From positions 1 to 64,000 of the forward strand of contig JBATSB010000129.1 in the NCBI GenBank assembly GCA_049293015.1: 64,000 nt of DNA, in the 5' to 3' direction. The position numbers and the translations under genes were made by a program. Below the pieces are notes generated by a model. It had not been told where the DNA came from. It saw only the letters and a list, made by a program, of their open reading frames with translations, and ran no database searches. This stretch comes from UBA2330 sp049293015 (lineage in GTDB: Bacteria; Bacteroidota; Ignavibacteria; Tepidaquicellales; Tepidaquicellaceae). Shown one piece after another: positions 9,273-18,256 of the stretch (positions are counted from its first letter, which is position 1; each line of letters starts with the position of its first letter).

Positions 9273-9716
9273 CTATTTTACTTTGACTTTTGTGGAAAAT
9301 TTCTGATTAGCCATTTTGCAAACGCCGTCTGAAACAGTACAGTATCCGAATTTTACATTACCTGTAACATTGATTGTGGAACCGCTGGCTGCGTTATCCG
9401 GTACTCTGAATTCATACTTTACTTTGGAATTACTGATGTAATCTCCGTCACCGCCGGAATAATCCTGAAAACCGACTCCTTCTATTTCACCTGTTGTCAG
9501 ATCCATTGTTACACCCGGCTCTTTCGGGATCTTTACTTTTGATCCTGTCTTAAAGGTAAGTGTTATTATTCCTGTTTCACCCGGACTGTAAGACTTTTTA
9601 TTTACACTTGCACTTACTCCCGGAGCAGATGAATTAGTGTTGGAAATATTCATCCCCATAAATGGAATAATCATTAATACAGTAACAAAAAATGCTGTTT
9701 TCTTTATGTATTTCAA
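9273..9716 (-). CDS. Secreted DsbD N-terminal-domain-like protein
   Basis: A 147-residue protein with a signal peptide (about 1-24) and a single immunoglobulin-like beta domain. The C-terminal GYCTVSDGVCKM segment (two Cys) matches the style of the DsbD alpha domain, which shuttles electrons in the periplasm. Here the domain stands alone, without the DsbD membrane or thioredoxin parts, so it may be a periplasmic thiol carrier or simply a related fold. The start is TTG, preceded by an AGGAGAA Shine-Dalgarno sequence. It lies 17 bases upstream of the LpxH-like gene and is likely co-transcribed with it. Confidence 0.65.
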   Translation of the reverse strand: MKYIKKTAFFVTVLMIIPFMGMNISNTNSSAPGVSASVNKKSYSPGETGIITLTFKTGSKVKIPKEPGVTMDLTTGEIEGVGFQDYSGGDGDYISNSKVKYEFRVPDNAASGSTINVTGNVKFGYCTVSDGVCKMANQKFSTKVKVK

Positions 9717-10026
9717 TGTTTTCTCCTGATAAAATTAATTAAAAATATACTCATTTTGATTTTTTATACAAACACAAAAACAATGTTCAATGTACAATGA
9801 TTAATGTACAATGCTCTATGTTTAATGTGCTAAGCTTTTATCAAAAATATAATTTGTAAATGAAGATTGTAAATGTGAATTTTCAGATATATAATTGAGC
9901 TTTATTTATGCCCTTTTGAACAATTCAATAATAAAATAGTTTCGTAGATTACAAATAAAACTTAATATTTCAGTTACACTTTTTGAATTTCATTGTACAT
10001 TGAACATTAATAATTGAACATTAACT
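9717..10026. repeat. Intergenic region bounded by an 18-bp inverted repeat
   Basis: No gene. AATGTTCAATGTACAATG (9782-9799) is repeated as its exact reverse complement at 9991-10008, with 191 bases between. The left side carries further AATGTACAATG-like copies. The same AATGTACAATG words recur at 14383-14425. The centre is AT-rich and featureless to my eye. Confidence 0.75.
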
Positions 10027-10875
10027 TCAGTATCTTCTTATCATATGATCACTCTCACTGCCATTCATAAAATTTTTATGCGATTCTATATGCGCATAAG
10101 CATTATGATTATGAATGCTCTCAAAGTTTTCAGCTTCCACGCTGTACCAGATAATATTCTTTTTCTTTTTTAATTTCATCACAACATTCCGTACAAGATC
10201 TTCCACAAATACCGGATTTTCATATGCCCTCTCGGTTACAAATCTTTCATCTTCCCTTTTCAAAAGCGAATATAGTTCTGAACTGGCGCTTGATTCAACT
10301 ATTGTAATCAGGTCTTCGATCCATATTGTGTTCCTGAATCTTACTGAGACAGTAACTTCGCCTCTCTGATTATGCGCACCGTATCTTGAAATATTTTTTG
10401 AACAGGGGCAAAGTGTTGTAACAGGTACTTTTACTGTTAATACAAAATCTTTTTTCTTTCCTGATCTGACAGCATGAAACTTAACCATATAATCGATCAA
10501 TGAAGGTTTACCTGTAACCGGTGCATTCTTCATTTTGAAATATGGAAATTCAATTTCAATGTGAGATGAATTTGCATTAAGTCTCTTCTGCATTTTGAGA
10601 AGTAATGAATCTATAGAATCAACATGAATTTCGCGGTCTTCATTCTGAAGGATCTCTACAAACCTGCTCATGTGAGTACCTTTGAATTCTTTAGGAAGAT
10701 CTACAGTCATTGAAACCGTAGCTATTGTATGCTGCAGTTCATTATCCCTGTCCTTTACTGCCACAGGATACTTTAGATTTTTAACACCGACTTTATCAAT
10801 TGGAATTTCTCTGATATCTGTCTGATTTTGTACATCCGGAAGTTTTACAACAGAAGTTGTAGAAACTTTACTCAA
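10027..10875 (-). CDS. folE2: GTP cyclohydrolase FolE2 (type IB)
   Basis: Converts GTP to 7,8-dihydroneopterin triphosphate, the first step toward folate and/or queuosine precursors. The 282-aa length and the block TLCPCSKNISRYGAHNQRG (about 154-172, containing the catalytic/metal Cys) are diagnostic of the COG1469 family. The C-terminal region has the conserved ENFESIHNHNAYAH. The start is TTG with an AGAAAGGA Shine-Dalgarno sequence five bases upstream. FolE2 often replaces zinc-dependent FolE1 under zinc limitation; no Zur site is apparent here. No other folate gene is adjacent. Confidence 0.93.
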   Translation of the reverse strand: MSKVSTTSVVKLPDVQNQTDIREIPIDKVGVKNLKYPVAVKDRDNELQHTIATVSMTVDLPKEFKGTHMSRFVEILQNEDREIHVDSIDSLLLKMQKRLNANSSHIEIEFPYFKMKNAPVTGKPSLIDYMVKFHAVRSGKKKDFVLTVKVPVTTLCPCSKNISRYGAHNQRGEVTVSVRFRNTIWIEDLITIVESSASSELYSLLKREDERFVTERAYENPVFVEDLVRNVVMKLKKKKNIIWYSVEAENFESIHNHNAYAHIESHKNFMNGSESDHMIRRY

Positions 10876-10973
10876 ATTATTCCTTTCTTATAAATATTGT
10901 TGGTTTTCAAAAATTACAATATAAAATGACATGGTTTTTCTAACGTGAAGATCAGGTTTAAAATTCAGATATG

Positions 10974-11441
10974 TCAATTAAATTCTTTTATTTCAGGAAA
11001 TTCTCTGCAGTCTAAAGAAATAAAAAATGGTTCACTGTTTTTTTTAAATAATCTGCTCCATATAAATTTTTTATCGGTCTCGGGAATATTATAGTTGCTA
11101 AATTTGTCGGGATGAATAAATAAAAAATTACCTTCATTGCAGTTATCCGGTAAATCTTTTATTCTGTGTTTATATTCCATTAGAAATATCATTACATTTC
11201 CAATATGAGGATATTCCCTTTCTGTAACAATTCCCGTCAGCTTCCAGTCATTTTCATCAGTGTCAAGATCACACTCTTCTTTCGCCTCTCTTACTGCACA
11301 AAACACTGGTGATTCAGCAAGTTGTGTTTCTACTTTTCCACCCGGAGGTGAGATCAGTCCCTTATTAGGATTTTTCAGTCTTTCCATTAAAAGATATTCA
11401 TCTGCTTCGTTTTGTATATATAATAGAGTAGCAAGTTTCAT
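10974..11441 (-). CDS. Nudix hydrolase (MutT-like)
   Basis: A 155-aa Nudix-fold pyrophosphatase. The Nudix box is seen at about residues 35-60 (GGKVETQLAE...REAKEECDL). It has the catalytic REAKEE glutamates but two extra residues in the loop between the first Gly and Glu, and Cys in place of the usual Gly near the end. The family hydrolyses nucleoside diphosphates linked to another moiety; the N-terminus (LLYIQNEADEYLLMER) resembles 8-oxo-dGTP diphosphatases. The substrate is not certain. It ends about 100 bases before folE2 starts on the same strand. Confidence 0.85.
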   Translation of the reverse strand: MKLATLLYIQNEADEYLLMERLKNPNKGLISPPGGKVETQLAESPVFCAVREAKEECDLDTDENDWKLTGIVTEREYPHIGNVMIFLMEYKHRIKDLPDNCNEGNFLFIHPDKFSNYNIPETDKKFIWSRLFKKNSEPFFISLDCREFPEIKEFN

Positions 11442-11477
11442 TCAGTAAGATTCAATTTTATATAATATTATTCAACA

Positions 11478-13418
11478 TTACTCACCATCACGGAATCCAA
11501 ATTTAAGCTTCTCTTTTTTAAATGCCGGCTTTGAATCATCGGCAATTTCATTTTCAGCTTCGTCAGTAATTTCCTTCTCAATTTCCCTGTCAATTTCTCC
11601 ATCAATTTCTTCAATCTCTCCTATATCATCAAAAATTAATTTAGTATTTCCGGTTTCAGATCTGATATCTTCCTTGATCTCTGAAATCATTGCAGTTTCT
11701 TTGTCCGCAGATTTATATGAAGTAATTTGTTTTTCTGTTTTTTGAATTTTCTTAATGTTTCTGGAAATTTGTTCGAGCTGCTCCAATTTATCAGATTCTG
11801 ATATCAGATCCATTTCCATGCCTGATTCTTTTATGTCAAGAATACCGTCAACTTTTTCACTAAACTCTGTTTTAGCTTCTCTCGATTTTTCAAACTCTTC
11901 TTCTTTTTTTCCCTTAATTGAAAATTCACCTTCACCTTCATAGGTATCCATCTCTTTCATATCTACATAAATCTCTTTGCTGCTCTTTCTGATCTCAAGG
12001 TCATCTGATTCATTATTTCCACTAAGAGAAATTTTATTTACTCTTTCTCTCATGAGATATTTCTCTTTGTACTCAATGAATTTTCCCGCTTTGTATAATT
12101 TATCCGAGATGGCAACTGCTTTGATTATAAGCTCCTGTTCGTTTACTCCGCTAAGTCTGCTATCAATTACTAACTGCTCACCTTTTATAATTACATTTGA
12201 AATATCTTTAATTGTGAGATTTTTTATAACAAATTCACACAGACTTTCACCTGTGATCTCAGGAATTGAAACTGTATTTCTCAGATCATTCAATGAAAAG
12301 AATATCATATCTGCTGAATTATTTCTCTCTATCGAACCAGTAACATTTGACAATCCGAATAACTGTGAAGGATTACACGTAGCCATTTTAAATACTGATT
12401 CGTATGATAATGAACTCTTCGGTATTATATTTGACAAGACTTTAAGTTCTGTTAAAATATTCGAACCTGTATAACCTGTTCCAATAATTATGTTCAGTCC
12501 GGAAAAAAGCAGTTCGTCAATATCAATTTTCCTTCCGGCTAAATTGAGATAATCAGACGGTGATATTAAAATAGATGCATTTTTCTTTTTCAGAATGTCC
12601 AGCTCTATTTGATTTATATGAGTAGGGTTGTAAACTACTGTATTGGAATTCACAAGCTCCATCTCAGACAATACAGTAATTAAAGGCTTACCGAATATTT
12701 TTTTTACGGACTCTATCACATTTTGAGAAACCGAAGCTTCAACAAAAAATCGTGCATTAAGCTGCGACAGTGATTTTTTTAAAGAAGAAAGTGAATAATT
12801 ATTTAACTCCTCATCGGCTATCAAGCCGAGAGAAAGTGTATTTAAAATTCTGTCATCATCAAAACCTGATGACGGATAATTTTGATCAAAAGCAGTGAGG
12901 TTGTGATATTGTTTACTTCCGTGATTCTGCAGATATGATTTCTCTAAAATAGATTTGCTGATACAGTTGCTGCTTTCATTGATGAATACTTCTCCGTTTT
13001 TCAACGCTCTGTTATAACTTATATTAAGAATATCAGACATTATCTCAGTGTTATAATTATCTGAAATAAAGTTTTCCACGAGAATAAGAGAATGCCATGA
13101 TCTTAAATTTTCATAGTTGCACTTATCAAGAAAATGCCGGCAGAGAGAGAAGGAGGAATTTAAAGCTGAATTAAAAAGACCCGGCATTATAAGTTTATCC
13201 TTAGCATCAATAATAACAGCGTCCGGATTTTTTGATACAAATTCTTTTTCGCTGAATTTGTTTTCACAATCTATTAAAAAGATCTTACCGTTCTTTAAAA
13301 TAATTGTATAATAACCTGCAGCAGAATGCTTATCAAGTGTAAGCACCAGTCCGTTTTTGATAACTGTAAAATTATCCTGCATGTTATTTTCTTTTTTTTC
13401 CTGAACTAATTTAATCAC
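11478..13418 (-). CDS. Amidohydrolase-fold protein lacking metal ligands, with acidic coiled tail
   Basis: Residues 15-450 follow the layout of the cytosine deaminase/chlorohydrolase amidohydrolases: N-terminal beta sandwich, IMPGLFN where PGLINAHTH is expected, GTGYTGSN near 313-320, and a closing SADMIFF/ISNVIIKGEQLV segment. The catalytic signature is lost. The two His of HxH are Ala85 and Asn87, the His of the HCPSSN block is Ile285, and the GTD aspartate is Gly315; only His267 remains. Residues 450-646 form a charged, Glu/Lys-rich, probably coiled or disordered tail. The GTG start overlaps the stop of the upstream Ntn-hydrolase gene (GTGA), implying translational coupling. An ATG 12 codons later is an alternative start. 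Probably a pseudoenzyme or scaffold. Confidence 0.75.
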   Translation of the reverse strand: MIKLVQEKKENNMQDNFTVIKNGLVLTLDKHSAAGYYTIILKNGKIFLIDCENKFSEKEFVSKNPDAVIIDAKDKLIMPGLFNSALNSSFSLCRHFLDKCNYENLRSWHSLILVENFISDNYNTEIMSDILNISYNRALKNGEVFINESSNCISKSILEKSYLQNHGSKQYHNLTAFDQNYPSSGFDDDRILNTLSLGLIADEELNNYSLSSLKKSLSQLNARFFVEASVSQNVIESVKKIFGKPLITVLSEMELVNSNTVVYNPTHINQIELDILKKKNASILISPSDYLNLAGRKIDIDELLFSGLNIIIGTGYTGSNILTELKVLSNIIPKSSLSYESVFKMATCNPSQLFGLSNVTGSIERNNSADMIFFSLNDLRNTVSIPEITGESLCEFVIKNLTIKDISNVIIKGEQLVIDSRLSGVNEQELIIKAVAISDKLYKAGKFIEYKEKYLMRERVNKISLSGNNESDDLEIRKSSKEIYVDMKEMDTYEGEGEFSIKGKKEEEFEKSREAKTEFSEKVDGILDIKESGMEMDLISESDKLEQLEQISRNIKKIQKTEKQITSYKSADKETAMISEIKEDIRSETGNTKLIFDDIGEIEEIDGEIDREIEKEITDEAENEIADDSKPAFKKEKLKFGFRDGE

Positions 13419-14374
13419 AAATCTTCTATAATAAATTTTTCATTAATAAAATAATCACTGTTATTAAGTGAGTTGTCATCGTTTTTGTACAGCGCATACT
13501 GAAATCCTTCTCTTACACTATATGCACCGTGTTCGCCTTTTACATTAAGCGCGACAAAACCCACCTGATAAATATGGTCTCTGTTAATATCAGAAAGTTT
13601 ATTCAGTTTATAAACTCTTTCACATGCAAGTCTGCAGGCTTCCATCGGAGATTTTCCAATTCGCATCATTTCAACTATTAAAAAACTTCCACAAGCCCTT
13701 ATGCATTCTTCACCTCTTCCTGTTGATGCAGCACCTCCGACCTCACCGTCCACATAAAGTCCGGATCCTATAACAGGGCTGTCTCCAACCCGTCCTTTGA
13801 GTTTCCATGCCATACCGCTGGTAGTACATGATGCCGAAACATGTCCTTCTTTATCGATCGCCACCATTCCTATCGTATCATGATTTCCGTCAGCGTTGAT
13901 CTTTTCTATGATCTCTTTCTTTTTTAAAAAATCATCTGTATGAATTTCTTCAGCTTTCCTGCCTCCCGAAGCTCTCCATTCATGATATCTTCTGATAGAA
14001 TTTTCCGTCAGCAGACTCTCTGGTTTGAATCCGTTCTTCAAAGCAAAATCATAAGCGCCGTCTCCTGCAAGTATGGTATGTTCAGTATTTTCTAAAATGA
14101 GTCTCGCAAGACTAATCGGATTTTTAATATTCTCAAGACTAATAACAGAGCCGATCCTTGCGCGCCAGTCCATAATAGCTGCATCTAATGTGACACTTCC
14201 TTCGCAGTCAGGAAGTCCTCCGAATCCGACACTCAATACATCCGGATCATCTTCGGAAATCTTCACCCCCATCTCGACAGCATCAAGAGAATTACCGCCT
14301 TCCTTCAGGATCTTATATGCTTCTGCATTTGCAGCAAGACCGTGTTTCCATGTAGAGATTACAACAGGAGCCAT
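13415..14374 (-). CDS. N4-(beta-N-acetylglucosaminyl)-L-asparaginase / isoaspartyl peptidase family
   Basis: Ntn-hydrolase of 319 aa that should self-cleave before the nucleophilic Thr in GNHDTIGMVA (about residue 172) into alpha and beta chains. The N-terminal WKHGLAANAEAYKIL and DAVEMGVKISEDDPDV, and the beta-chain GRVGDSPVIGSGLYVD, are typical of glycosylasparaginases. These hydrolyse the GlcNAc-Asn bond or beta-aspartyl peptides. No signal peptide is visible; the protein starts MAPVVIST. Its last four bases overlap the start of the inactive amidohydrolase-like gene. Confidence 0.9.
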   Translation of the reverse strand: MAPVVISTWKHGLAANAEAYKILKEGGNSLDAVEMGVKISEDDPDVLSVGFGGLPDCEGSVTLDAAIMDWRARIGSVISLENIKNPISLARLILENTEHTILAGDGAYDFALKNGFKPESLLTENSIRRYHEWRASGGRKAEEIHTDDFLKKKEIIEKINADGNHDTIGMVAIDKEGHVSASCTTSGMAWKLKGRVGDSPVIGSGLYVDGEVGGAASTGRGEECIRACGSFLIVEMMRIGKSPMEACRLACERVYKLNKLSDINRDHIYQVGFVALNVKGEHGAYSVREGFQYALYKNDDNSLNNSDYFINEKFIIEDL

Positions 14375-14454
14375 TATTTAATGTTTAATTATAAATGTAC
14401 AATGTACAATGTTTAACGTACAATGTATAACTACTAACTATTAACTACTAACTA
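14375..14454. repeat. AATGTACAATG and ACTAACTATTA short repeats
   Basis: A run of AATGTACAATG-like words is followed by near-perfect tandem TAACTACTAACTAT words. The first motif recurs at 9.78-10.02 kb. Variants of the second recur just before the protease stop (2719-2740), at 17.49-17.50 kb and at 57.89-57.92 kb. These are dispersed low-complexity intergenic words of this genome. Confidence 0.6.
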
Positions 14455-15486
14455 TTAACTATTTATGTGTCTTGAAATTATTTCAAAAACTCTGTCATAG
14501 CGATATGGAATATTCATATGTCCCGCATCGAATTCCTCATGTATAAATTTTATATTATTCCTCTTCAGCTTATCACAAAATATTCTTGCGCCTGCATGCA
14601 GATTAAATTCATCCCTGATCCCTGCATCGACATAGATCAGTTTGAGTTTCTGTAAATTTTTTAAATATTTATTTACCATTCTTACAGGATCATTGGTCAA
14701 CCATTTATTAAAAACTTTCTCATTAAGTTCACCTGTGTTCACGTCATAAGGCAGATCAAAATTGTAACCTTTTGTTTTTAGTCCTGAAAGATTTGGGGAG
14801 TAACAGCTTGACATGCCAATCATATTTAACATGTCATGATAATTTTTTGGCTTTGGCAGATCGAAATTTAATTTCTTTTTAATAAAATTTGCAACTCCTT
14901 TGTGACCTTTTCCAAACTGTTCAAACCCAATCATAGCAACAGGAAAGTCAGGCATATAGCAATATTCAAATGCCATGTCACCTGCAGTCGAACTCATCAG
15001 TCCAAACACATCAGGATTTTTCGTTGCAAGTACAGCAGCTCCGTATCCGCCGCTTGACTTTCCGCAAATTGCACGGCTGGTACTGACAGGTATTGTACGA
15101 AATTTTGAATCTATAAAAGGAACGAGTTCACGGATGACATAATCTTCATACTTACCTGTCGCAGCAGAATTTATAAACTGACTACCGCCGTACTTTGTGA
15201 TACAGTCAGGCATTACGACTATCATCTCTTTCATCTTTCCTGTTGAGATCAGTCTGTCGAGACGTTCATGAATATTTTCAGAAAGAAAGGATACGTTCAG
15301 ATTCATGATCCCTTTCCCAGTAAAGCCTGATATGAGAAATGTTACCGGAAATTTCTTTTTTGGTGATGAAAAATATGAAGGAGGCAGATAGACAGGAAAG
15401 TCTCTGATATAGGGATCCTTAAGAGGGTTGCCTTTCAGAATCTTACTTTCAAACGTTTCCAGTACGATCGAACCTGAATGATTCAT
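14455..15486 (-). CDS. Esterase (EstA/esterase D-like alpha/beta hydrolase)
   Basis: A 343-aa alpha/beta hydrolase of the putative esterase family. The nucleophile elbow is GKSSGG (about residue 142) and a likely catalytic His is in EEFDAGHMN near 325. The preceding VMPDCITKYGGSQFINS region resembles esterase D and antigen 85-like proteins. No signal peptide is seen, so it is probably cytoplasmic. The substrate is unknown; S-formylglutathione hydrolase-like or sugar-ester hydrolysis are both possible. The upstream gene on the same strand is ispD, about 110 bases away. Confidence 0.8.
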   Translation of the reverse strand: MNHSGSIVLETFESKILKGNPLKDPYIRDFPVYLPPSYFSSPKKKFPVTFLISGFTGKGIMNLNVSFLSENIHERLDRLISTGKMKEMIVVMPDCITKYGGSQFINSAATGKYEDYVIRELVPFIDSKFRTIPVSTSRAICGKSSGGYGAAVLATKNPDVFGLMSSTAGDMAFEYCYMPDFPVAMIGFEQFGKGHKGVANFIKKKLNFDLPKPKNYHDMLNMIGMSSCYSPNLSGLKTKGYNFDLPYDVNTGELNEKVFNKWLTNDPVRMVNKYLKNLQKLKLIYVDAGIRDEFNLHAGARIFCDKLKRNNIKFIHEEFDAGHMNIPYRYDRVFEIISRHINS

Positions 15487-15599
15487 TAATTTGTAAATTA
15501 ATAATGATGTGTTATTCCGTTATTGCTTAGATATTATTTTCAAAGTAGATTCGTAAAGATCCAACTTTTTTTTACTTCTTAAAAATTCTTTTCATCTGT

Positions 15600-16301
15600 T
15601 TACTTACTCATACGTTTCTTAAAAAAAATTTTCATCTCATCAAGATCTCCTTTTACTGTGATCTTGATATTACTTTTTTCGCCTTCAGTTACTTTTACTT
15701 TATATCCAAACTTCTGTACTATTGAAGCTTCATCTGTTCCAGTAAATCCTTCCTCATATGCTTTAAGAAAACTTTTATTCAGTATCTCAAATCTGAAACC
15801 CTGCGGAGTCTGCACAGATACAACACCTTCCCTGTCAATAATTTCTTTTGCAAAAGAATTTTTATCCGTCCTCATCAGCGTATCGCTTATTTTTATAACA
15901 GGAATAACACAGTCATTTTTTTCTGTATCAGCAATTACATTTTTTATAAGTTTCTCAGATACAAGCGGTCTGACAGCATCATGTACAAGAATGATATCAT
16001 CTTTTTTACAGTCAAGATTTATAAGTGCATTATACACTGAGTCCTGCCTGCGTTTTCCGCCTTCTACTATTTTTTTTACTTTTGTAAAATTATTTTTTCT
16101 GACGATGGTGCTGACAGCTACAAAGAATTCGGGTATAGTAGAAATAATAATTTCATCAATGATCTTCAGATCGTGAAATTTTTTTATAGTATGTGTCAGG
16201 ATTTCCTTACCATCTACTTTTAAGAACTGCTTGGCAGTCTTTCCGCCGAATCTTGATCCACTTCCCGATGCAGGAATTATGACTTTAACTTCACTTTTCA
16301 A
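15600..16301 (-). CDS. ispD: 2-C-methyl-D-erythritol 4-phosphate cytidylyltransferase
   Basis: Third enzyme of the MEP isoprenoid pathway, making CDP-ME from MEP and CTP. Diagnostic motifs are IIPASGSGSRFGGKTAKQFL (nucleotide binding, residues 9-28), VHDAVRP (about 104), TPQGFR and the C-terminal TDEASIVQKFGYKV/SNIKIT. The length of 233 aa is standard. The start is TTG. A long AT-rich divergent region of about 250 bases separates it from the plus-strand DinB-like gene. Confidence 0.95.
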   Translation of the reverse strand: MKSEVKVIIPASGSGSRFGGKTAKQFLKVDGKEILTHTIKKFHDLKIIDEIIISTIPEFFVAVSTIVRKNNFTKVKKIVEGGKRRQDSVYNALINLDCKKDDIILVHDAVRPLVSEKLIKNVIADTEKNDCVIPVIKISDTLMRTDKNSFAKEIIDREGVVSVQTPQGFRFEILNKSFLKAYEEGFTGTDEASIVQKFGYKVKVTEGEKSNIKITVKGDLDEMKIFFKKRMSK

Positions 16302-16552
16302 ACTCTGAAACGGATGCAGATTTTTTTATAAAATAATTTCTACAAAATTAATCAATTATAAATCTTATTACGATATAAAATTTTTATAAAATGTTTGTAA
16401 AAAATTATCCTGAGGTTGACTTATATCTTTTGTTATAAATAAGTTATTTACAAACCCACTTTTTTTAATCCTATTTTTGAAATAAAATAATTAAATTTGC
16501 ATATCGCAATTTTTAAACTGTCATAACATTTTTCAAAACTATAAAAATCAAA

Positions 16553-17047
16553 ATGGAAAAGAAAACTGTAAGTACCAGAATGGAGTCACTCGTAGTTTTA
16601 TTTGACATGCACACCGTTTATTTAAAGAGAGCGCTTGAAGGAATATCCGATGAAGATTCTCTGAAGAGATTAGATACAAAAGCAAATCATGTTGCATGGA
16701 TCACCGGCAGTCTTGTACAGGAAAGATTTGAGCTTGCAGGATTATTCGGATCCGAGCTTCATCAGAAAGCAATTGAGCTTTTTAAAGACCACAAAGGAAT
16801 TCAGGAAAGTGAGAAATACCCTGCTTCACAGAAGTTTATAGAAGACTGGGACAGGATTTCACCGGTTCTTAGAGAATATCTTGTAAGTGCAACGGACGAA
16901 AAGCTGGACAGCATTTTTAAAATGCCGGATTTTGAAATGACCAATTATGAGCTTTTTACTTTTATGACTTATCGTGAGGCAAATATGATCGGACAAATTG
17001 CATTATGGAGAAGACTGCTCGGTTATGATGCAATGAAGTATATGTAA
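16553..17047 (+). CDS. DinB-like four-helix protein lacking metal-binding histidines
   Basis: A 164-aa protein with the DinB/YfiT helical layout: NHVAWITGSLVQERFEL near residue 45 and GQIALWRRLLGYDAMKYM at the C-terminus. In usual members the helix reads GHL and the last block HxxxH before GQ. Here these read GSL and REANM, so the three metal-ligand His appear to be absent. The family includes thiol-dependent metalloenzymes of bacillithiol or mycothiol chemistry; this one is unlikely to bind metal in the same way. Paired with the DUF1428 gene 54 bases downstream. Confidence 0.75.
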   Translation: MEKKTVSTRMESLVVLFDMHTVYLKRALEGISDEDSLKRLDTKANHVAWITGSLVQERFELAGLFGSELHQKAIELFKDHKGIQESEKYPASQKFIEDWDRISPVLREYLVSATDEKLDSIFKMPDFEMTNYELFTFMTYREANMIGQIALWRRLLGYDAMKYM

Positions 17048-17101
17048 AATTAACAGAGAATTCTAAACAGAAATTTATTTATAAATTAAATAATTTAAAA
17101 A

Positions 17102-17491
17102 ATGGAAAAGGCAAAATCTAAAAAAGTAAGTAAAGCAAAATATGTTGACGGCTTTGTAATTTCGATCAATTTAAAAAATCTACCGGCATACAAAAAAATG
17201 GCAGAGATCGGCCGTGAAGTTTGGATGGAACACGGAGCTTTAGATTACAAGGAATGTGTAGGTGAAGATCTGGATACAAAAATGGGATTATCTTTTCCCG
17301 AACTGACTAAATCTAAAAAGTCAGAGACGGTAATTTTTTCATGGATAACTTACAGCTCAAAGACTGACAGAAACAAAGTTAATGCCAAAGTAATGAAGGA
17401 TCCCAGGATGAATTGTATGGAAGGTCAAAAGATGCCGTTTGAAATGAAAAGAATGTCGTACGGTGGATTTAAAGTATTGGTAAGCTCTTAA
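17102..17491 (+). CDS. DUF1428 domain protein
   Basis: A 129-aa protein matching the DUF1428 (dimeric ferredoxin-like alpha/beta barrel) family: YVDGFVISINLKNLPAYKKM at the N-terminus, WMEHGALDYKECVGEDL at about 40-56 and KDPRMN near 100. The biochemical role of the family is unknown. It probably shares a transcript with the DinB-like gene. The first eight residues are lysine-rich and nonconserved. No Shine-Dalgarno sequence is seen before the ATG. Confidence 0.85.
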   Translation: MEKAKSKKVSKAKYVDGFVISINLKNLPAYKKMAEIGREVWMEHGALDYKECVGEDLDTKMGLSFPELTKSKKSETVIFSWITYSSKTDRNKVNAKVMKDPRMNCMEGQKMPFEMKRMSYGGFKVLVSS

Positions 17492-17629
17492 CAGTTAGTA
17501 GTTAGTTGTCTTGGGTTAAATCAAAAATGTTTGAAATATATTTTTCAGATTTAAAAACAAATAAGTACATAAGATCAAAATCCGTCTTTACAGATATTTA
17601 AATAAAGATACAAAGTTGAATTTCAAAGA

Positions 17630-17875
17630 TCAGACTTTCATTCTTGTTCTGTATTCTAAAAACTGTTTAAGAAAATCTGATGCATCCATTTGATTTTTTT
17701 TAATTTGCTTATCATTCTCGTCACCGCCGAGGTTTTTTAAATAAGTCAAATACCTTACTATCTCATTATAATCTACTTCTCTTTTTCCTTCGATCATTTC
17801 AAAAAGTCTTCGTGACTTTGGACCTGAAAATCTTTCATCTATTGAAGTTAAAAGTTTTTTTAATTCTCTTTTCAT
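17630..17875 (-). CDS. Small hypothetical protein (81 aa)
   Basis: Not recognised. A basic, helical, soluble protein (LLTSIDERFSGPKSRRLFEM, then a Lys/Asn-rich stretch). The ATG start and codon usage look like its neighbours and no other frame competes, so it is probably real. It stands alone between convergent and divergent neighbours. Confidence 0.5.
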   Translation of the reverse strand: MKRELKKLLTSIDERFSGPKSRRLFEMIEGKREVDYNEIVRYLTYLKNLGGDENDKQIKKNQMDASDFLKQFLEYRTRMKV

Positions 17876-18067
17876 ATATAGAATTTAATTAGGGGGTTAA
17901 ATTTTTTAAGATAAAGATTAACATACTTTGATATTATATTAAATCCAATTATTATGCCATTCACATCAATCTCAAAATATTTATAGTTAAAAAATTCTAA
18001 AATTATTAAGTTATAATTTATTTAAATTCACATTAAATTGCTTCACTCATACAAACCAAATAAAAAA

Positions 18068-18256
18068 ATGAACATACAGGAAAATTCTGATGCAGTAAAA
18101 TTAATAAAGGAAATAAGAAACAAGCTCAGCGAACTGGAGAGAATGATTGGAAAAAAGACAACTGCAAAATATACTTACCCCATGAACAATCTGCAGCATA
18201 CGCCTCCAAGAAAGCGTAACGTATTTAAAAATACAGGTAAGAAAAATAATAAGTAA
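18068..18256 (+). CDS. Small hypothetical protein (62 aa)
   Basis: Not recognised. An N-terminal helix (DAVKLIKEIRNKLSELERMI) with heptad-like spacing precedes a basic tail (PPRKRNVFKNTGKKNNK). I chose the ATG rather than an in-frame TTG ten codons upstream. It could be a small nucleic-acid-binding or dimerising protein. The existence of the gene is likely, the function unknown. Confidence 0.45.
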   Translation: MNIQENSDAVKLIKEIRNKLSELERMIGKKTTAKYTYPMNNLQHTPPRKRNVFKNTGKKNNK

